DNA from: Gemmatimonadota bacterium
Lineage (GTDB): Bacteria > Gemmatimonadota > Gemmatimonadetes > Gemmatimonadales > Gemmatimonadaceae
Direction: 5' to 3'
DNA length: 38,804 nt
NCBI GenBank assembly: GCA_019510405.1
Contig: JAEKKK010000119.1
Span: forward strand, 1-38,804
The position numbers were made by a program, and so were the translations under genes. The notes beneath the pieces were generated by a model. The model searched no databases and had not been told where the DNA came from. It saw nothing but the letters and a program-made list of their open reading frames with translations. Numbering within the stretch: position 1 is the stretch's first letter; every line of letters begins with the position of its first letter. Below are positions 9,730 through 18,514 of this stretch, one piece after another.

Positions 9730-11430
9730 TCACGCTGCGGGGAGCCACACGCCGACGGTCGTACCGCGTCCGACCACGCTCGTTGCCTCGACGCGCCCCC
9801 CATGCGCCTCGGCGAGATGGCGCACGATGGCCAGCCCGAGTCCGGTGCCTCCCTCGGCGCGTGAGCGTCCGGCGTCCACGCGGTAGAACCGCTCGAAGAT
9901 CCGCGGCAGATGCTCGGCGGAGATGCCGATCCCCGTGTCGCTCACCTCGACCCACACGCCGCCGTCTGCCGCGCGGGTGCGGAGCGTGACGCCGCCCTCA
10001 CGCGTGTAACGCACCGCGTTCTCGACGAGGTTCGTGACGATCTGTCGGAACGCCGTCGGATCGACGCGCACCCGGGTTGCGTCGGGTGTCACGGTCGCGG
10101 CGAGAGTCAGCCCTTTCGCCGACGCCGCGCTCTGGAGCGCGGTGAACACGTCGGTCACGATACCCGAGACCTCCACCGTGCTCACGTTCGGTCGCCAGCC
10201 CCCGCTCTCGATCCGCGAGAGGTCGAGCAGGTCGTCGACGATGCGCTGCATGCGCGTCGCGTTGTCGCGGATCGTCTCGACGAAGCGCTGCCGCTGCTCG
10301 GACGGGATCCCGTCGTCGAGCAGCGTTTCGGCGTAGCCGCTCACGGCCGTCAGCGGCGTCTTGAGCTCGTGCGAGACGTTCGCCACGAAGTCGCGGCGAA
10401 TCGTCTCCAGCCGGCGGAGCACGGTGAGGTCGAGCACCGTGACGACGCCGCCCCCGGTGCGCAGCGGCCGCGAGGCGACGGCAATCGTACGATCGTGCAT
10501 CGCGATTTCGCTCGGCGGCATGCTCGTGCCGACGCTCGCCTGCTCGATCGCCTCCCGTAGGGTGTGCTCGCGCGGGAGCAGCTCGCGCACGAACGGCAGG
10601 GGTGCCTGCACGCCGAGCAGGGTGCGCGCGCGTTGGTTGATGCGGATCACCATCCCGCGCTCGTCGACGGCGAGCACTCCCTCCTCGAGCGACTCGAGCA
10701 CGGCGGTCATGAGCTGGTCGTCCGCCTCGAGCGCGTCGAGGCGCGTCGCGAGCTGCTCGGCCATGCGGTGCAGGGCGGTCGCGAGGTCGCCGACCTCGCC
10801 GGGAGCGGAGAGCGCCGGCCGACGCGCGAGATCGCCCGCGGCGATGGCGCGTGCGACGTCGCGCAGCTCGACCACCGGTTGCGAGATGCTGCGCGCGAAG
10901 AGGAACGCCAGCGCGAGTGCGCCGACGAGGGCAAGGAGCCCACTGGCGAGGACGTCGCGTTGCGCGCCGCGCACGATCTCGTCGAGGCTGCCCGTGGTGA
11001 GCGACACGCGCACGTAGCCCAGCGGATGCTTCTGCGCGACATACAGCTCGTCGTCCCCCGCCGATGCACTGTGACGGAGCGATACGCCGACGCCGTGCTC
11101 GCGCGCACCGACGACCTCCGGCCGACTGTAGTGATTTTCCAATCGGCGCCGCGCTTCGGGGCCGAACTCGGCGTCGCCGACGACGACCCCGGTGCTGTCG
11201 ATCAGTGTGACGCGGTAGCCGAGCGCGTCGCCGGCGCGTTGGGCCAGCGCTTCCGGGTCGGTGCCTGCCTGCCACTCCGCGCTGACCACGCGCCCGACGC
11301 GAGCCAGCTCGTCGCGCTTCTCCTCGACCAGCCGGTTACGAAGGCGCCCGCCCGCGATCAGCACCACCGCGGCCACCATCGCCGTCACGACGACGAGGGA
11401 GCCGGCGAGGAGCCGACGGGCGAGGGTCAC
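9730..11430 (-). CDS. phoR: Phosphate regulon sensor histidine kinase PhoR (HAMP, PAS, HisKA, HATPase)
   Basis: H-box [31 protein letters not shown]-box [41 protein letters not shown] start at 11430 overlapping the phoB stop. Confidence 0.93.
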   Translation of the reverse strand: MTLARRLLAGSLVVVTAMVAAVVLIAGGRLRNRLVEEKRDELARVGRVVSAEWQAGTDPEALAQRAGDALGYRVTLIDSTGVVVGDAEFGPEARRRLENHYSRPEVVGAREHGVGVSLRHSASAGDDELYVAQKHPLGYVRVSLTTGSLDEIVRGAQRDVLASGLLALVGALALAFLFARSISQPVVELRDVARAIAAGDLARRPALSAPGEVGDLATALHRMAEQLATRLDALEADDQLMTAVLESLEEGVLAVDERGMVIRINQRARTLLGVQAPLPFVRELLPREHTLREAIEQASVGTSMPPSEIAMHDRTIAVASRPLRTGGGVVTVLDLTVLRRLETIRRDFVANVSHELKTPLTAVSGYAETLLDDGIPSEQRQRFVETIRDNATRMQRIVDDLLDLSRIESGGWRPNVSTVEVSGIVTDVFTALQSAASAKGLTLAATVTPDATRVRVDPTAFRQIVTNLVENAVRYTREGGVTLRTRAADGGVWVEVSDTGIGISAEHLPRIFERFYRVDAGRSRAEGGTGLGLAIVRHLAEAHGGRVEATSVVGRGTTVGVWLPAA

Positions 11431-12143
11431 GCCGGCCGGCTCTGCGGCACCCGGAGCCGGTACCCGAAGCCGCGCACGGTCTCGATCATGTCGCCCGCCG
11501 CGCCGAGCTTGGCCCGCAGCCGCTGGACGTGCATGTCCACCGTCCGCGTCTGGATATCGGGCGCCGCTTCCCACACCGTCTCGAGGAGGTGCGCGCGGCC
11601 CTGCACCCGCCCACGCCGCTCGGCGAGGGTGAGCAGCAGCTTGAACTCCGTCGGCGTGAGCTCGATCGGTGCGCCGTCGACTTTCACCTGGTGCGCGCCG
11701 AGGTCGATCTCGATCGCACCGAGCTGCAGGCGGTCGCCGCTCGTCGCTCCACCGGCCCCGACCCGCCGCAGGATGGCGCCGACCCGCAGCACGAGCTCCT
11801 GCGGGCTGAACGGCTTGGTGAGGTAGTCATCGGCTCCGAGCGAGAGCCCGTGAATCCGGTCGGGCTCCTCGCGCCGCGCGGTGAGCATCAGGACGGCCAC
11901 GTCGCGCGTCGGCTCGTTGGCGCGGATCTGCTCGAGCACTTCGTAGCCCGTCATCCCCGGCAGCATCAGGTCGAGCACGACGAGCGACGGGCGCTCGCGG
12001 CGCACCGCTTCGATCGCCTCCGTGCCGGAGCTCGCTGTCGAGACGCGGTAGCCCGCCTTCGCCAGGTGGTACGCCACGAGGGCGACGATATCCGGCTCGT
12101 CGTCCACCACCAGCACGCGCTCGCCCGCGGTCGCCGTTGTCAT
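11427..12143 (-). CDS. phoB: Phosphate regulon response regulator PhoB (receiver + winged helix)
   Basis: [59 protein letters not shown]-terminal [18 protein letters not shown]...[15 protein letters not shown]...RGFGYRL. Confidence 0.94.
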   Translation of the reverse strand: MTTATAGERVLVVDDEPDIVALVAYHLAKAGYRVSTASSGTEAIEAVRRERPSLVVLDLMLPGMTGYEVLEQIRANEPTRDVAVLMLTARREEPDRIHGLSLGADDYLTKPFSPQELVLRVGAILRRVGAGGATSGDRLQLGAIEIDLGAHQVKVDGAPIELTPTEFKLLLTLAERRGRVQGRAHLLETVWEAAPDIQTRTVDMHVQRLRAKLGAAGDMIETVRGFGYRLRVPQSRPA

Positions 12144-12769
12144 CGCACGCTGGCCGGTTGGAGACGCTGCATGATCTTCGCGACGATCATCTCGATCGCC
12201 ACCGGGTTGTGTCCACCACGGGGCACGATCACGTCCGCGTAGCGCTTGCTGGGCTCCACGAACTCCAGGTGCATCGGCCGCACGGTCGACAGGTACTGGT
12301 CGAGGATCTCCGGCAGGGGCCGGCCCCGCTTCGCCATATCCCGCTTGATCCGCCGCATCAACCGGATATCCGGGTCGGCGTCCACGAAGACTTTCACGTT
12401 GCATAGGTCACGCACCCTGGAGTCGACGAAGAGCAGGATCCCATCGATGACGATCACGTCGGCCGGCGGGACCGGCACGACGGCACCACCGCGCACGTGT
12501 GCCTGGAAGTCGTAGACCGGCTTCTCGATGGAGCGTCCCTCCGCGAGCTCGGAGAGTTGCCGAACCAGGAGGTCCCAGTCGAACGCGTTCGGGTGGTCCC
12601 AGTTGATCGCCTTCCGCTCTTCGAACGGCAGATGAGAGTGGTCGAGGTAGTACGCGTCCATGTCGATGAACGCGACCGACGCATCTCCAAGTGCCGCCGC
12701 GACGTTGCGCGCCACGGTGCTCTTCCCGGAGCCGGATCCGCCCGCCACCCCGATGATCAGGGGATTCAC
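12140..12769 (-). CDS. udk: Uridine kinase
   Basis: PLIIGVAGGSGSGKSTVARNVA, DAYYLDHSHLPFEERKAINWDHPNAFDWDLL, VIVIDGILLF, RLMRRIKRDMAKRGRPLPEILDQYLSTVRPMHLEFVEPSKRYADVIVPRGGHN. Start probably GTG 12769. Confidence 0.93.
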   Translation of the reverse strand: MNPLIIGVAGGSGSGKSTVARNVAAALGDASVAFIDMDAYYLDHSHLPFEERKAINWDHPNAFDWDLLVRQLSELAEGRSIEKPVYDFQAHVRGGAVVPVPPADVIVIDGILLFVDSRVRDLCNVKVFVDADPDIRLMRRIKRDMAKRGRPLPEILDQYLSTVRPMHLEFVEPSKRYADVIVPRGGHNPVAIEMIVAKIMQRLQPASVR

Positions 12770-12843
12770 CGGACGAACCGACGCGCCATGCTCGTCTCGC
12801 GATGAAAGCTGGACGAGCGGACCGATGCAGTGCAGAGGGCCTG

Positions 12844-12860
12844 TGTCACAGTCGTGTATA
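12844..12860. promoter_or_regulatory. PhoB-box-like direct repeat in the udk / nucleotidase divergent intergenic region
   Basis: TGTCAC (12844) agtcg TGTATA (12855), 11-bp period; spacer agtcg nearly matches the ggtcg spacer of the 6397 site. Confidence 0.5.
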
Positions 12861-12967
12861 GAGCGGGCGCGCGAAAGTCGGGACGGGTCAAGTGTGCCCG
12901 GTCGGTATGGATGCGTCAACTGGACGAAACGCTCCCCGCTTCCCGGGCCGCCGACTAGCTTTTTCCC

Positions 12968-15900
12968 ATGCTGAACCGAACGTCCGCGACCATCGCCGCG
13001 ACCCTCCTCGCGGTGGCGTGTGCGCATCCCGCGTCGTCGCCTCCCCCCGCCTCCTCGACTCCCGCCGCGATCGACCTCGTCGTCGCGGCGACGACCGACA
13101 TCCACGGCCGAGTCCGCGGCTGGGACTACGACCGCGATCGCCCCGATCCGGGCGTCGGCCTCGCCCGCGCGGCCACGATCGTTGACTCGCTGCGGCAGGC
13201 GGCCGAGGGCCGCGTGCTTCTGATCGACGCGGGCGACATCACCCAGGGCAACGCGCTCGCGTTCGTCGCCGCGCGGGTGTCGCGCGACGCAGGGCCGACA
13301 CCGGTCATCGCGGCGATGAACGCGATGCACTACGACGCGGCCGCCGTCGGCAATCACGACTTCAACTACGGCGTGCCGTACCTCGAGCGGAACCTTCGCC
13401 AGGCGCGCTTTCCCCTGCTGGCCGCGAACGTTCGCCGAGCGGATGGGCGACGCCTCGTCCCCGGGTGGACGATGGTGGAGCGCGCCGGCGTGAAGGTCGG
13501 CATCGTCGGCGCCACGACGCCCGGCTCGATGGTGTGGGACCGGGACAACCTTCGCGCGGCGGACGTCGTCATCGGCGACATCCTGCCCGCCGTCCGACTC
13601 GGCGTCGATTCGGCGCGCGCCGCCGGCGCGGAGGTGATCGTCGTGACGATGCACAGCGGACTCTCCGAGCCTGCGACCTACGACACCGCGTCGACCGGAC
13701 TGCCAAGCGACAACGTCGCGGCGCGCGTCGCCCGCGAGGTGCCCGGGGTCGACCTCGTCGTGTACGGCCACTCGCACAAGGAGATGGCCGACACCTCGAT
13801 CAACGGCGTGCTGCTCGTGCAGGCGAAGAACTGGGTGCAGAGTGTCGCGGCGGCGCACCTGCGGCTCGCGCGCGAGAACGGGCGCTGGCGCGTGATCGGC
13901 AAGACAGGGACGTTGATCCACACGGCCGGCCACACCGAATCGCCCGCCGTGCTCGCGGCCACCGACTCGGCGCATCGCGCCGCCGTCGCGTGGGTGACGA
14001 CGCCGATCGGGAGGACCGACGTCGCGTGGCGTGCCGATTCGGCGCGCGTCGCCGACACGCCGCTGCAGGACTTCGTGCTCGAGGTGATGCGTCGCGCGGC
14101 GCACGCCGACCTGGCCGCCGGCGCGGCCTTCTCGCTCGATGCGTCGATCGATTCGGGGGCGATCACCGCGGCTCGACTCCAGGCGCTCTATCCGTACGAC
14201 AACACCGTCCGCGCGATCCGCATCAGCGGACGCCAGCTCCGTGAGTATCTCGAGCAGAGCGCACGCTACTTCACCGTCGACGCGTCCGGAGCGCCCACGG
14301 TGAACCGCGAGATCCCCGGCTACAACTTCGACATCGTCGCGGGCGCGGACTACGTGCTCGACGTGTCGCGTCCCGTCGGCGAGCGCGTCACGCGACTGGA
14401 GGTGAAGGGCCGGCCCGTCGCACCGGCCGACAGCTTCACGCTCGCGCTGACGAACTACCGGCAGAGCGGCGGTGGCGACTACCCGATGATCGTCGGCGCG
14501 CCGGTCGTCTACAAGTCGACCGAAGACGTGCGCCAGCTCCTCACGGATGAGGTGCGGCGCGCCGGCGTGCTGCGTCCGCAGGACTACTTCACCCGCAACT
14601 GGCGCATCGAGCCCGCGAGCGCGGTCTCGGCGTTGTACCGTCAGCTCCGCGGCGGCGTGGGGCCGGTCGCCGCCGGCGCGCCGCGCGCCGCGCAGCAGGA
14701 CACGACGCCGCTCGCCCGCCGCACGCCGCGCCCGCCGACGCGGCTCCGCATCCTCGGAACCAACGATTTCCACGGCGCGCTCGAGCCGCGCGTCGATTCC
14801 CGCGGCGTTCGCCGCGGCGGCGCGGCATATCTCGCCGCGATGATCCGTCGCGCCGCGGCGGAGTGTTCGCCTCCTCAGTGTCAGGTACTCCTCGTCGACG
14901 GGGGCGACGAGTTCCAGGGGACGCTCGCGTCCAACCTCGCCTTCGGCAAACCGATCACCGGCATCTTCAACGAGCTGGGATACGCGGCGGCGGCGCTGGG
15001 CAACCACGAATTCGACTGGGGGCAGGATACGCTCCGCGCCCGGATGCGCGACGCGCACTACGACTTCCTCGGCGCCAACGTTCGCTACAAGGACGGACGC
15101 GACGTGCCGTGGATCCGCGACGACACGCTCGTCACGCGCGGCCCGCTCAAGATCGGCATCATCGGGCTCGCATCGGTGATCACCGCGAGCACGACGCTGG
15201 CGCGCAACGTGGCCGACCTGAACTTCCTCCAACCGGGACCCATCGTCGACAGCCTCGCGCGCCGGCTCCGCGCGCGCGGCGCGGACTACGTGATCGTGCT
15301 CGCCCACGATGGCGCCTTCTGCGATCGCGGTCCGGCGTCGTGCAACGGCGAGATCATCGGGATCGCGCACTCGTTCAAGGAGCCGATCGACGCAATCGTG
15401 AGCGGGCACACTCACTCGCTCGTCAACACGACCGTCGCGGGCATCCCGATCGTGCAGGCCTACTCGAGCGGCACGGCGCTCGACGTCATCGACCTCGGTC
15501 CCGACGGCGTCACGCATCAGGTGCGGAACGTTCTTCCGGACTCGATCGCGCCGGATCCCGCTGTGGCCCGGCTCGTGGATCAGGCGCTCGTACGTGTCGC
15601 GCCGATCATCGATCAGCGGATCGCACGGATCGCCCAGACGTACACGCGCACCGACGAAGGTCCACAGCAGTTCGCCCTCGGCAACCTGATCGCCGACGCG
15701 ATGCGCTTCGCCGGCAAGGGGGACGTGGCGGTGATGAACAATGGCGGCATCCGCACCGATCTCCGTGCCGGCACCGCGACCTACGGTTCGCTGTTCGAGC
15801 TCCAGCCATTCGGTAACACGCTTTACCGCATCACCGTCACCGGCGATGCACTGCGCGCGTACCTCGAGCGCCTCGTCGCGCGCAACGATCCGCGATACCA

Positions 15901-16192
15901 CGTCTCGGGCGTTCAGCTGACGTACGATCCCGCCGCTCCGCCGGGCAATCGGTTGCGGAGCGCCACGCTGGCCACCGGGAAGCCAATCGATCCTGCGGCG
16001 CGGTACAGCATCGTGCTCAACAACTTCATGGCCGAGGGCGGGGAAGGGCTGGGCCTCAGCAAAGGCGCGATCAGGAGCGAGCATCTCTCCACGATCGATC
16101 TCGATGCGCTGGTGCGGTACCTCAGGACACTCCCTCAACCCGTGCACGCCCCGACCGAAGTGCGCATCCGTCCCACCGGAGCTACGCCATGA
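12968..16192 (+). CDS. Bimodular lipoprotein nucleotide phosphoesterase: CpdB-like module fused to UshA/5'-nucleotidase-like module
   Basis: Lipobox-like LLAVAC. Module 1: TTDIHGRVRGWDYD, GDITQGN, VGNHDFNYG, YGHSHKE, ALYPYDNTVRAIRISGRQLREYLEQSARYF, NYRQSGGGDYP. Module 2: GTNDFHGALEPR, DGGDEFQGT, LGNHEFDWGQDTL, SGHTHSLVN, NNGGIRTDL, FELQPFGNTLYRITVTGDALRAYLE. Confidence 0.9.
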   Translation: MLNRTSATIAATLLAVACAHPASSPPPASSTPAAIDLVVAATTDIHGRVRGWDYDRDRPDPGVGLARAATIVDSLRQAAEGRVLLIDAGDITQGNALAFVAARVSRDAGPTPVIAAMNAMHYDAAAVGNHDFNYGVPYLERNLRQARFPLLAANVRRADGRRLVPGWTMVERAGVKVGIVGATTPGSMVWDRDNLRAADVVIGDILPAVRLGVDSARAAGAEVIVVTMHSGLSEPATYDTASTGLPSDNVAARVAREVPGVDLVVYGHSHKEMADTSINGVLLVQAKNWVQSVAAAHLRLARENGRWRVIGKTGTLIHTAGHTESPAVLAATDSAHRAAVAWVTTPIGRTDVAWRADSARVADTPLQDFVLEVMRRAAHADLAAGAAFSLDASIDSGAITAARLQALYPYDNTVRAIRISGRQLREYLEQSARYFTVDASGAPTVNREIPGYNFDIVAGADYVLDVSRPVGERVTRLEVKGRPVAPADSFTLALTNYRQSGGGDYPMIVGAPVVYKSTEDVRQLLTDEVRRAGVLRPQDYFTRNWRIEPASAVSALYRQLRGGVGPVAAGAPRAAQQDTTPLARRTPRPPTRLRILGTNDFHGALEPRVDSRGVRRGGAAYLAAMIRRAAAECSPPQCQVLLVDGGDEFQGTLASNLAFGKPITGIFNELGYAAAALGNHEFDWGQDTLRARMRDAHYDFLGANVRYKDGRDVPWIRDDTLVTRGPLKIGIIGLASVITASTTLARNVADLNFLQPGPIVDSLARRLRARGADYVIVLAHDGAFCDRGPASCNGEIIGIAHSFKEPIDAIVSGHTHSLVNTTVAGIPIVQAYSSGTALDVIDLGPDGVTHQVRNVLPDSIAPDPAVARLVDQALVRVAPIIDQRIARIAQTYTRTDEGPQQFALGNLIADAMRFAGKGDVAVMNNGGIRTDLRAGTATYGSLFELQPFGNTLYRITVTGDALRAYLERLVARNDPRYHVSGVQLTYDPAAPPGNRLRSATLATGKPIDPAARYSIVLNNFMAEGGEGLGLSKGAIRSEHLSTIDLDALVRYLRTLPQPVHAPTEVRIRPTGATP

Positions 16193-16440
16193 GCGCCACG
16201 CTGCGCGTATTCGTGAACGGCGTCGGCTATGACCTCCCCACCGGCGCCACCGCGCTCGACGCCGTGGCCCTCCACGACGCCGACGAGGCACGGGCGGTGC
16301 GCGAGGGTGCCGTGCTCGTCACCGACAGCCGCGGCCTGCCGATCGATGCCGAGTCGCCGATGTTCGCCGGGGCGGTGTTGCGGTTGATCCCGAATCGCGG
16401 CCGCGACGCCGCCGACCCTGCCGCTCGCTTCGACGAATGA
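16189..16440 (+). CDS. Small protein, possibly MoaD/ThiS-like beta-grasp, lacking C-terminal GG
   Basis: 83 aa, RVFVNGVGYDLPTGATALDAVALHD...MFAGAVLRLIPNR; ATGA overlaps with both neighbouring genes. Confidence 0.6.
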   Translation: MSATLRVFVNGVGYDLPTGATALDAVALHDADEARAVREGAVLVTDSRGLPIDAESPMFAGAVLRLIPNRGRDAADPAARFDE

Positions 16441-17483
16441 CGCCACCGCTCGACCGCGAGCTGCTGCGGCTCCTGCCGAAGGCCGAGCTCCACTGTCATC
16501 TCGACGGCTCGCTCCGTCCCGCCTCGATGCTCGAGCTCGGGCACGAGCACGGAAAGCCCATGCCCGCCCCCGACGCCGACTCGCTTCGCGAGTTCATGCG
16601 CGTCGACGACGCGCGGCACCTCGAGGACTACCTGGAGCGCTTCGCCATCACCCTCTCCGTGATGCAGACGGAGTCGGCGCTCGAGCGCGTTGCCTTCGAA
16701 CTGGCGGAGGACGCCGCCGCCGATGGCGTGCGCTACATCGAGGTGCGCTACGCGCCGGTACTCAACACCCGCGAAGGGCTCACGCTCGAGCAGGCGGTCG
16801 AAGCGCCGCTGCGCGGTCTCGCCCGCGCAGAGCGCCAGCACGGGATCGTCGGACGGGTGATCGTCTGCAGTCTGCGCCACATGCCGCTCAGCACGTCGCA
16901 GGAGCTGGCCGAGCTGGCGGTCGCGTATCGGCACCACGGCGTCGTCGGCTTCGATCTGGCCGGCGGTGAGGTCGGCAACCCCGCGCGCGCCCACGCGCCG
17001 GCGTTTCAGTACGCTCGCTCGCACGATCTGCCCTGCACCTGCCATGCGGGTGAGGGCGACGACGCCGGCTCGGTACGCGAGGCGATCCACGTCTGCGGCG
17101 CACACCGGATCGGCCACGCCACGCGGCTCATCGAGGACACGTCGCTCACGGACTACTGCAACGACCGCCGCATCCCGCTCGAGATCTGCCTCACGAGCAA
17201 TGTCCAGACGCGCGCCGCCCGGTCGTACGCGACCCATCCTTTTCGCGAGTACTTCGATCGAGGGCTCAACGTCGTGCTCAACACCGACAATCGGCTCATG
17301 AGCGGCACGACGCTCACCGACGAGTACGTTCACGCGGCGCAGTCCCTCGAGTTCACTTTCGACGAGCTGGCCGAGGTCGCGCTCAACGGCTTCGAGAGCG
17401 CGTTCCTTCCGTACCCCGAGCGCGTGCGACTGGCCGCGCAGGCGCGCGAAGAGATCGCCGCCCTGCGCGCGCGTTCCACGTGA
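16437..17483 (+). CDS. add: Adenosine deaminase
   Basis: LPKAELHCHLDGSLRPASM, CHAGEGDDAGSVREAIHVCGAHRIGHATRL, EICLTSNVQT, VVLNTDNRLMSGTTLTDEY. Confidence 0.93.
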   Translation: MTPPLDRELLRLLPKAELHCHLDGSLRPASMLELGHEHGKPMPAPDADSLREFMRVDDARHLEDYLERFAITLSVMQTESALERVAFELAEDAAADGVRYIEVRYAPVLNTREGLTLEQAVEAPLRGLARAERQHGIVGRVIVCSLRHMPLSTSQELAELAVAYRHHGVVGFDLAGGEVGNPARAHAPAFQYARSHDLPCTCHAGEGDDAGSVREAIHVCGAHRIGHATRLIEDTSLTDYCNDRRIPLEICLTSNVQTRAARSYATHPFREYFDRGLNVVLNTDNRLMSGTTLTDEYVHAAQSLEFTFDELAEVALNGFESAFLPYPERVRLAAQAREEIAALRARST

Positions 17484-18316
17484 CCGGCGACGCACGCTTC
17501 GACGCGGTCGCCGCGCATCGCGCTGCGGACGTCGTGCGTCGTCACCTCGGCACGATCGACGAGCCGGCGCTCGCCATCGTGCTCGGCTCCGGGCTCGGCG
17601 GACTTACCGGCCGCATCGAGAGCGCGACCGCCATCGCATTCGGCGACGTCCCCGGCTTCTCGGCGGCGACCGTCGCCGGCCATGCAGGCCGGCTCATCGT
17701 CGGACGCCTCGCCGGCCGGCCTGTCGTGGCGCTCGCCGGTCGCTTCCACATGTACGAGGGACACCCCGCCGAGCAGGCGGGGTTTCCAATCCGCGTGCTG
17801 CACGCGCTCGGCGCTCGGACGTTGTTCGTCTCGAATGCGGCGGGCGGGATCAACCCCGCGTTCACGCCGGGCGACCTGATGATCGTGACCGATCATCTCA
17901 ATCTCATGTTCCGCAACCCGCTCGTCGGCAGGCTCGTCGCCGGCGACGTCCGCTTCCCCGACATGAGCGAGCCGTACGACCGCGCACTGGCCGCGCTGCT
18001 GCGCGAGCAGGGCGCCTCGCTCGGCATCGCGCTGCGCGAGGGCGTGTACTGCGGCCTCCTCGGTCCGACCTACGAGACCCCCGCCGAGGTCCGCATGCTG
18101 CGCATCCTCGGCGCCGACGCGGTAGGGATGTCCACCGTGCCGGAGGTCGTCGTCGCGCGCGCGATCGGCATGCGTGTCGCGGGCGTCAGTTGCATCACGA
18201 ACCTCGCTTCGGGCGTATCGCCCACGCCGCTCTCGCACGCCGAGGTCATCGAGACGACCGCGCGCGTCGCCTCCCAGTTCGAGTCGCTCGTCGAGCGCTT
18301 CGTCGCGGCGCTCTGA
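17480..18316 (+). CDS. Purine nucleoside phosphorylase (PNP-I, trimeric type)
   Basis: AIVLGSGLGGLTGRIE, VPGFSAATVAGHAGRLIVG, ALAGRFHMYEGH, FVSNAAGGINPAFTPGDLMIVTDHLNLM, GPTYETPAEVRMLRILGADAVGMSTVPEV. Confidence 0.94.
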   Translation: MTGDARFDAVAAHRAADVVRRHLGTIDEPALAIVLGSGLGGLTGRIESATAIAFGDVPGFSAATVAGHAGRLIVGRLAGRPVVALAGRFHMYEGHPAEQAGFPIRVLHALGARTLFVSNAAGGINPAFTPGDLMIVTDHLNLMFRNPLVGRLVAGDVRFPDMSEPYDRALAALLREQGASLGIALREGVYCGLLGPTYETPAEVRMLRILGADAVGMSTVPEVVVARAIGMRVAGVSCITNLASGVSPTPLSHAEVIETTARVASQFESLVERFVAAL

Positions 18317-18380
18317 GCTCGCGGGGTGCCGATGGCGCGCCACGCCACGGCAACGGTGAGATCACCGTGATTTGTCGCCG

Positions 18381-18430
18381 TGTAACGATCCGGCGACGCG
18401 CTGTGTAACGGCCCGTGACCGAACCGTGGC
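18381..18430 (+). promoter_or_regulatory. Cluster of PhoB-like half-sites upstream of the TonB-dependent receptor
   Basis: TGTAAC (18381), TGTAAC (18404), CGTGAC (18414), CGTGGC (18425). The last two are 11 bp apart; others are off-register (23 and 10 bp). Confidence 0.4.
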
Positions 18431-18514
18431 CGAATGCGCATTGGATCGATACCAGCCGGACCGAACTATCGAGCACGAAGCACCACTCGAAGACTCCCTC
18501 CGGTCCCATCATCG

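Noticed and set aside
12140-16291. 1383-aa minus-strand ORF
   Set aside because: Only the C-terminal ~210 aa (udk) is real; the rest is low-complexity R/A/D/V-rich antisense translation of the nucleotidase gene, a GC-rich codon artefact.
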